Shown here one piece after another: positions 57,080 through 64,000 of a stretch of DNA of 64,000 nt. The translations under genes and the position numbers were made by a program. Source of the stretch: Brachionus rotundiformis (taxonomy: Eukaryota > Rotifera > Eurotatoria > Ploima > Brachionidae). The stretch lies in contig JAESIW010000138.1 of the NCBI GenBank assembly GCA_016802295.1, positions 2,652,419 to 2,716,418 of the forward strand. The letters run 5' to 3'. Numbering within the stretch: the first letter of the stretch is position 1; each line of letters starts with the position of its first letter. Under the pieces are notes generated by a model, which saw only the letters and a list, made by a program, of their open reading frames with translations, was not told the DNA's origin and did not search any database.

Positions 57080-60000
57080 ATGGAAATTGATGAAATAGTT
57101 CAGAACAATGCTGATAAAAGATTGGAACGAATCAATCAAAACGAAGTATTAGATTCAAAATATGGATTTTTAAAGCATAAGTCTCCAGTAGAAAAAATTG
57201 GATGGCTGGTCAACTTTCAAGCAGTAAAAACAAAATTTTAGTTTTAAAAATCGATTATATATTTTATCCAAGACTGAAATGATAGATGACTTAAAACGAT
57301 TTGTCAGCGCTGTAGATTATTATTTTATTGGAGAAGATAATCAAAAATTTAAAGTAAATTTATTTGATTAAGATTTACTTGACTAATTATATTGCTAACA
57401 GGCGACAGTACCTTATAATCCATATTTTTATGTTGGTACTAAAGAAGGGACTGAACGCGATGTATTGGCTTTTTTGAGTCGCAAATATTATGGCAAAGTT
57501 GCCAAGCTTGAAATTATTGAAAAAGAAGATCTTGATTTGGTTAGTAAAAAAAGTTACAATAGAATAAAATAAAATTTTTTATCTTTTCTTAGAAAAATCA
57601 CTTAATTGGTCTAAAACAACAGTATATAAAACTTATGTTTTTAAATGTCGATGAATTGATTAAAGTAAGACGTGAAATTATGAACTTTGTGAAGCGAAAT
57701 AAAGAATTAAGCATGAAAAACTCTTACGAAACAAATTTTGTAGATGATAGTCTAATAAAAAAGATAGATCAATTAGAAAACATAATAGATATTAGGTAAT
57801 TTACTAAAATTTTTAAAATAAAAAATAAGTTTTTAACAGAGAATACGATGTGCCATATCATGTGAGAGTTTCAATTGATTTAAAGTTAAATGTAGGCCTT
57901 TGGTATTCTGTAAAAGGACAAGGAAATGAAATACCAATAATTCAAACACGACCTGACTTGGTTGATCGACCTGTAAGCAGAAAAATTTAATTTTTATTCT
58001 CGTTTATCATTCATTAAAAAAGGATCCAGTTATTCTTGCTTTTGACATTGAGACCACAAAACTTCCCCTAAAGTTTCCAGATGCATCAATCGATCAAATT
58101 ATGATGATATCATACATGATAGATGGAAAAGGATTTTTAATTACAAACCGCGAAATAGTGTCTGAAGATGTAGAAGATTTTGATTTTACACCAAAGCCCG
58201 AATTTCCTGGACATTTCATTATCTTCAATGAGCCTGATGAAAAAGCTGTTATACGTAGATTTTTTGATCATATTATTGAAGTTCAGCCTCAAGTTATTTC
58301 CACGTATAATGGTGACTCATTCGACTGGTAGTAGAATAAATCAAACATTTTTTGGATATTATTTTTTTATTTTTTTAGGCCTTTTGTGGACACAAGGGCT
58401 AAATATCATGAAATAAGTATGTTCAAAGAAATTGGTTTTTACAAAGATGGGCAAGACGAATATCAATCGAGAGCTTGTATTCATATGGATTGTTATAAGT
58501 AATTAACTAATTTAAATTTTAATTAGATTATTTAAATTATTATTATTATTATTATTTAAATTTTTATTTTTTAAGATGGGTCAAAAGAGATTCCTATTTG
58601 CCAATAGGGAGTCAAGGCCTGAAAGCTGTTGCCAAAGCGAAACTTAATTATAACCCAATCGAGTTGGATCCTGAAGAAATGTGTAAACTAGCTGTTGAGC
58701 AGCCTCAAGTATATCACAAAGAAAAGAAGCCTTTATTGTATTTTTAAAATCTGAAATTTACCTTAAGGTTTTATCTAATTATTCAGTATCAGATGCTGTA
58801 GCTACATATTATCTCTACATGAAATATGTCCATCCATTTATTTTTGCTCTTTGCACTATTATTCCAATGGAACCTGATTCTGTTTTGAGAAAAGGATCAG
58901 GTACTCTTTGTGAAATGCTTCTTATGGTCGAAGCATTCCAAGCTAATATCATATACCCAAATAAGCAAGAAACTGTATTAAATAAATTAACATCAGATGG
59001 TTTTGTTATAGATTCAGAAACATATGTGGGAGCCAGTGTAGAAGCTTTAGAATCTGGCGTTTTCCGTGCAGACATTCCTGCCAAATTTAAACTTTCTTCA
59101 GAAACTTTACAGACTCTTATAGATGATGTGCGAAGAACTATGCAGCGAGCAATTGAAGTTGAAGAAAAAGTTCCACTTTCCATGACAGTAAATTTTGATG
59201 AAGTGTGCAACGAGATAATTGAAAAATTGTCTAAACTGAGAGATTGTCCGAATAGATTGGAAAATCCAATAATTTATCATTTGGATGTGGGTGCCATGTA
59301 CCCAAATATAATTTTAACAAATCGACTGCAGCCTAGTGCTATTGTTGATGAGAGTGATTGTTCTGCGTGCGATTTTAACAAGCCTGGCGAAAGATGCCAG
59401 CGAAAAATGAAATGGATTTGGAGAAGTGAATACATGCCAGCAACTAAAAATGAATTTCAGCGCATTCAACAGCAATTAGAGAATGAGAGATTTCCAGTTC
59501 CTAAACCTGGTTCTGGTTATCGGGCTTTTCATGAGCTAACATTGGAAGAACAAGCAGAGATTGAAAAGAAACGCCTACAAGACTATTGTAGAAAAGCGTA
59601 CAAAAAAATTCATGTCACGCGTGAAGAACTACGCGAGACTACGGTTTGCCAACGCGAAAATTCATTCTATGTAGATACAGTACGAGCATTTCGTGACAGA
59701 CGATATGAATTTAAAGGCTTACATAAAGTATGGAAAAAAAAACTTTCAACAGCACAAGAGAGCAAAGATGCTATGGAAATTAAAAAATGTAATTCAATGG
59801 TTATTCTGTATGATTCACTACAATTGGCTCACAAATGTATACTTAATTCTTTCTATGGCTACGTGATGCGTAGAGGCGCAAGATGGTATTCAATGGAAAT
59901 GGCAGGTATTGTGTGTTATACCGGTTCAACTATTATAACTAGAGCCAAAGAACTTATAGAAAAAATTGGTCGACCACTTGAGCTCGACACTGACGGTATT

Positions 60001-63000
60001 TGGTGTATTTTGCCAGCTACTTTTCCTGAAAATTTTGTTATCAAAACCACTGATCCGAAAAAAAAATTAACCATTTCATATCCATGCTCTATGCTGAATC
60101 TTTTGGTAAAAGATTACTACACCAATGACCAGTATCATGAATTGGTTGATTCCAAACTTTTAAAATATGATGTTAGATCGGAGAATTCAGTTTTTTTTGA
60201 AGTTGATGGACCATATTTGGCTATGATTTTGCCAGCAGCAAAAGAAGAGGGGAAACGTCTTAAAAAAAGATATGCTGTATTCAATTTTGATGGATCTCTG
60301 GCTGAACTCAAGGGTTTTGAAGTGAAGCGTAATGGTGAACTTCAATTGATTAAGATCTTTCAATCGAGTGTATTCGAGGCTTTTCTAAAAGGCAAGAGTC
60401 TTGATGAGTGCTACGAATCAGTTGCCAAAATTGCCAATTATTGGCTTGATATTTTGTATACTAAAGCAGAGAATATGCCTGATTATGAACTTTTTGATCT
60501 TATTGCTGAGAAACGAACAATGAGCAAAGCTCTAGAAGAATATGGTGAACAAAAATCAACTTCAATTTCAACCGCTAAGCGCTTGGCTGAGTTTCTTGGA
60601 GACGAAATGGTCAAAGATAAAGGACTCAATTGTAAATATATAATTTCAAAAAAGCCCGAAGGAGCTCCTGTTGCTGAACGAGCTATTCCGATTGCCATCT
60701 TCCAAGCAGAACCCACTGTATGCAAGCATTATCTGAAAAAGTGGTTAAAAGCCCAGTCAAACTCTGATCTTGAAGTTAGAAATTTTTTAGATTGGGAATA
60801 CTATATTGAACGGCTTAATGGTTGCATACAAAAAATTATCACAATTCCAGCAGCTCTTCAAGGTGTAATGAACCCGGTGTTGAGAGTACCACATCCAGAT
60901 TGGCTGTATAAAAAATTGTCTGAGAGGAATAGCACTCTAAAACAAAAGAAAATTGATGACATATTTTCATTTAAACCAAAACCAGCAATAAATGAAGCAG
61001 AAATAGCTGATATAGAAGACTTATCTTCATCAAGTAAAAATATGTCCAAACCAATTGTGGTAACACAAAAGACCAATATTCCAGATGGTCGAACTCAAAG
61101 TTCCAAGCGAAAGCATCCAGATTTGACAGTAAAAAAACCAAAATTCAACTGGAGAGAAGTTTTAGGCGAGCCACCTAAAATTGGCGAAACAACCAAAGAG
61201 TTTAGAACATGGATTACTTTTCATAAAAGAAAATGGATACTTCAGATTGATTTTCGTCGGCAATTAAAAAAGTCTGAAGGCGAGCAAAACGGCATCGATT
61301 CTTTTAAAATGCCCAATGTCAAACGAACTATTACAGATTTTGTTGGCAAGTCGAACAATACACGTATGCAAAGGCCCTGGCAAATAATCCAAGTTGCAGA
61401 GGCTAATTCAATAGGACTTTTTAAAGTATGGTTACTCTGTGATAATGATTTGTATGTGGTCAATTTAAATATTATGAGAGTGTTTTATGTGAACCAAATA
61501 AAGCCAATGGAAAAAGAATCTAGTTTATGTCGTAAAACTAATAAACATTTGCCAAGATCTCAAATTGTTTATAATCTATATGAATACTCAATTCCAGAAC
61601 ATGTTTTTCAAAAGCATCAAAATGACATAATGAATGAATTTTCGAATTCAAATGTTGAGGGTGTTTATGAGCTAAATGTGCCACTGAATTTCAGAATCTT
61701 AATGAAACTGGGATGTGTTTGTAATTTAAAAAAAAATGTTAATTTTAAGGTAAAATTTGTCCTTATATAATTATTTTTAAGCTTATCAAATATTTTAGGA
61801 TTATGATACTTTTGAGGTTAATGACTTAGAACCTCAAAACAATGTGGAATATTTGACCAATAATTTTCCAAAAACAATTTATCTGTTTATTCATAATAAG
61901 TAAGAATATTTTGAGTATAAAAAAAATACTATCATTTTTAATTATTTTTAACTTGACTAAGTTTTTAATTTTATATTCTTGAATTTTAAAATTATATTTT
62001 TAAAGAGAATTTAATTAAAAATTATTATTTTGATCTAATTAAAGGTTAGAATCTTCTTCCCTTAATGAAAAATAAAGCGTCCATACATCCTCTTCATTCT
62101 ACCCTATCATTACTGAAAATTTCTGATTATACCCTAATGAGTTTTGTCCTTTTCAGGTCTGTTTCAACTTTTTTCCCTCAGATCACTTCCAACATGGTTT
62201 TGAATTTCTATGATAGAGATGTCCAAAATAATGCAACTCATGAATTTTGTCTCTCAATACATAATATCCTGTATCAGATTGGCTTAGTCCTTACAACCGC
62301 TCATTTTTTATAACTTTCAGATAGAAGATTTGCAAAATCTTCTTATGCACTTGTTATGAAATACTTCGATTTTTAGAAGATTATTATCAGTCATTCTCAA
62401 AGATTCAGATTCATATAGAAATACAGATTTAACACAGCTGTAAAAAAGATGTAGCTTCTTCTTCATCCTAGGAAATAACAATTTCAACATATTTCTTAGT
62501 TTGAATAATGCATTTCGTTAATCTGTTGTGAATGTCTCCTTGTTTTTGCAAACGACTTCTGTTTTGCATGTATTTATATTCTTGTCTTAACCTTAATGTG
62601 GCTCTTCATTAGCGATATTAAGGCAATATCATTTTCAAAAACAAGGTCTGAGGGATTCTCAATCCGAACCAGAAACATTCCCTAATAAATTCCAGTTCTC
62701 TTTCCTTCAGTTATTTTTGAGTAAAAATGATCGTAAAAAGCAAAAATCGGAATAGTTATTTCAAATTGAGTTAAAAACTTTACAAAAATTAAATAATTAA
62801 TATAAAAATTTTAATTAACTATATTGAAATATATCTTTAACTAAAAATTGACAATTTTTCTTATTTTTTAAATTATAATCAAGTTCTACTAAAATGATAA
62901 TTGGTATATTTTTACCAACATCCAATACTGCCCAAGTTTTGATTCTAGACTCAGTCAAAACAAATAATATGCCAAATTTAAGCAATTTATTAAATTCCGA

Positions 63001-63945
63001 ACGAGAAAAAAGGTAATCTATTATTTTTTTTTTCAAATTAAATTTATACTTAAAAATATGATAAGATTAAATTGCGGAATTGGCGAAGAATTTTTGCCTA
63101 ATTCGAGCGAAAAGTTTGAAATAAAGATAGAAATTAACGAGGCCAAAGTAACTACCAGTATTCAAATTTAAGTTTTTTCCTAATTTGTATTTTAAGGTAT
63201 ACAAAACACTAGAAAAAATTTTATCTGCATACAAAGATGAAAAACGTGGCTCAACAATAATTCTTTTGCAGTCAAATATTGAAGAGATCGAATTGAAAGA
63301 AAATGTTCCTATCTTAGAAGATTTTCCAATTATTAAATTTAATATTTCTGAAAAGTATAATCATAAATAAAACAAAAATTAAATTTTTAATTTATTTTTT
63401 AGAGCTGGTTTGTTTAAAGTTTTAGATTGGCAGAAAGTGGCTGCCAAACACATGATAGGCCATTATATGAATTCTAAGACTATTTTAGCCAACATGATTG
63501 AGCAATCACGCTACTATCAAATACCTATTGGCAATTTACCTCAAGACGCACCATCTTATGCTTGTGATTTATTTTATGCACGCCATTTAGCTAAAAATAA
63601 TTATGTTCTATGGTGTTCACCAACGAGCATACCAGATTTGGGTGGAAAGCAATATGATGACTATCGTTTGATTCAAAACAATGATGAATCTGGAACAAAT
63701 TCAATATGTGTCCAAATGAACAATTCTGGTTTTTATCAAAACATTTGCTTGGACATCGAGATAACCAGTTTATCTATTTCGGCTCTTTTACAGCTTACAA
63801 GAATAAATGAATTTGACGGAGCTTCATCTGTAAATTTCAGTGTTGCTCCTCAGGCTTCTTTGGAACAAATGATTTCCCGAGATATGGGAACAGCAATTTT
63901 TTCTTCATGCTATGACGAGGCAGCGCTTTCTCTTCCTGCTCTCAA
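57080..63945 (+). CDS. POLE: DNA polymerase epsilon catalytic subunit (3' end outside the window)
   Basis: Leading-strand replicative polymerase with proofreading. Fourteen exons: 57080-57223, 57273-57353, 57402-57539, 57593-57795, 57840-57972, 58023-58327, 58379-58498, 58576-58708, 58768-61749, 61799-61899, 62884-63012, 63066-63147, 63197-63354 and 63403-63945. All phases agree and give 1750 residues so far; the gene continues beyond the window. Exonuclease: FDIETTKLP (D241, E243), NGDSFDW (D334) and [11 protein letters not shown] (D428). Polymerase: [19 protein letters not shown] (D592), [16 protein letters not shown] and LDTDGIW (D826, D828). The cysteines of the Fe-S motif are present ([13 protein letters not shown] and DYCRKAYKK). 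These sit a constant 34 residues below the human numbers. The non-catalytic C-terminal half begins and is cut off. Most introns are about 45-75 bp; two are longer, one of them expanded to 984 bp by a LINE relic. Confidence 0.97.
58536..58556. repeat. (ATT)7 microsatellite
   Basis: Seven perfect ATT units inside the short intron between exons 7 and 8 of the polymerase epsilon gene. Confidence 0.9.
62060..62720 (-). mobile_element. degraded LINE reverse transcriptase fragment in a POLE intron
   Basis: Read on the minus strand, the intron between exons 10 and 11 (61900-62883) contains a decayed non-LTR retrotransposon. [13 protein letters not shown] corresponds to the RT catalytic box (normally DLDFADDIALLS). 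About 200 bp further, in another frame, [20 protein letters not shown] and [14 protein letters not shown] match the region after the RT domain (normally LLYGSESWRMT...LxxFHxKCLRRI). Several stops and frame changes show it is dead. It lies antisense to the host gene. Ends and target-site duplications were not found. Confidence 0.75.
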
Positions 63946-64000
63946 GTAAGGAAAATTTCACCACTTATTTAGGATATTTTAATTTAAATGTTATAAATAG

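Noticed and set aside
1..64000. tRNA genes, CRISPR arrays and bacterial-type operons
   Set aside because: No T-arm consensus in a cloverleaf context was found, no regularly spaced repeats, and spliced animal genes rule out a prokaryotic source.

Overview
The window is AT-rich animal nuclear DNA. Its genes have very short introns (mostly 45-60 bp, GT-AG) and are separated by several multi-kilobase non-coding stretches. Animal-only genes (Caspr/neurexin IV, a Hox gene, a PRKX kinase, ceramide phosphoethanolamine synthase, a calexcitin-type calcium sensor, a P2C cation ATPase) show it is an invertebrate. The composition, tiny introns and a Hox homeodomain with mixed median and posterior character fit a rotifer best, probably a monogonont such as Brachionus. 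That assignment is inference.

Layout. 1-7.2 kb: the 3' part of a Caspr/neurexin IV gene, a truncated copy of the mitoribosomal mL40 gene, the complete mL40 gene, and a convergent PRKX-type kinase with an apparent one-base frameshift in its catalytic loop. 7.2-13.9 kb: a non-coding desert. 14-18.7 kb: EMC6, two degraded retroelement fragments (Penelope-like and LINE), and a two-exon Hox gene on the minus strand. 18.7-24.2 kb: the upstream region of the Hox gene, with palindromes and an isolated GC-rich island containing crossing inverted repeats. 24.2-28.6 kb: HDAC3, interrupted by a 697-base assembly gap that removes no coding sequence, then ERCC8/CSA. 29-34 kb: a small predicted secreted protein, NUFIP1, LAMTOR3 and PSTK, all on the minus strand. 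34-37.9 kb: non-coding. 37.9-42.5 kb: ceramide phosphoethanolamine synthase, a possible DNA-transposon end, and a calexcitin-like EF-hand protein. 42.5-50.3 kb: the largest desert. 50.3-55.5 kb: a class A GPCR and a Na,K/H,K-type ATPase alpha subunit with a lysine in M5. 55.5-57 kb: a second GC-rich island rich in hairpins. 57-64 kb: the N-terminal three quarters of DNA polymerase epsilon, with a LINE relic in one intron.

Most genes are unrelated housekeeping or signalling genes, so there is no operon logic. The same-strand pairs HDAC3-ERCC8 (about 0.2 kb apart) and NUFIP1-LAMTOR3 (about 0.25 kb apart) are compactly packed. I see no tRNA, rRNA, CRISPR array or virus. The items most worth following up are the two GC-rich structured islands, the M5 lysine in the ATPase, the mixed-class Hox gene with repeated promoter motifs, the kinase frameshift and the partial mL40 duplication.
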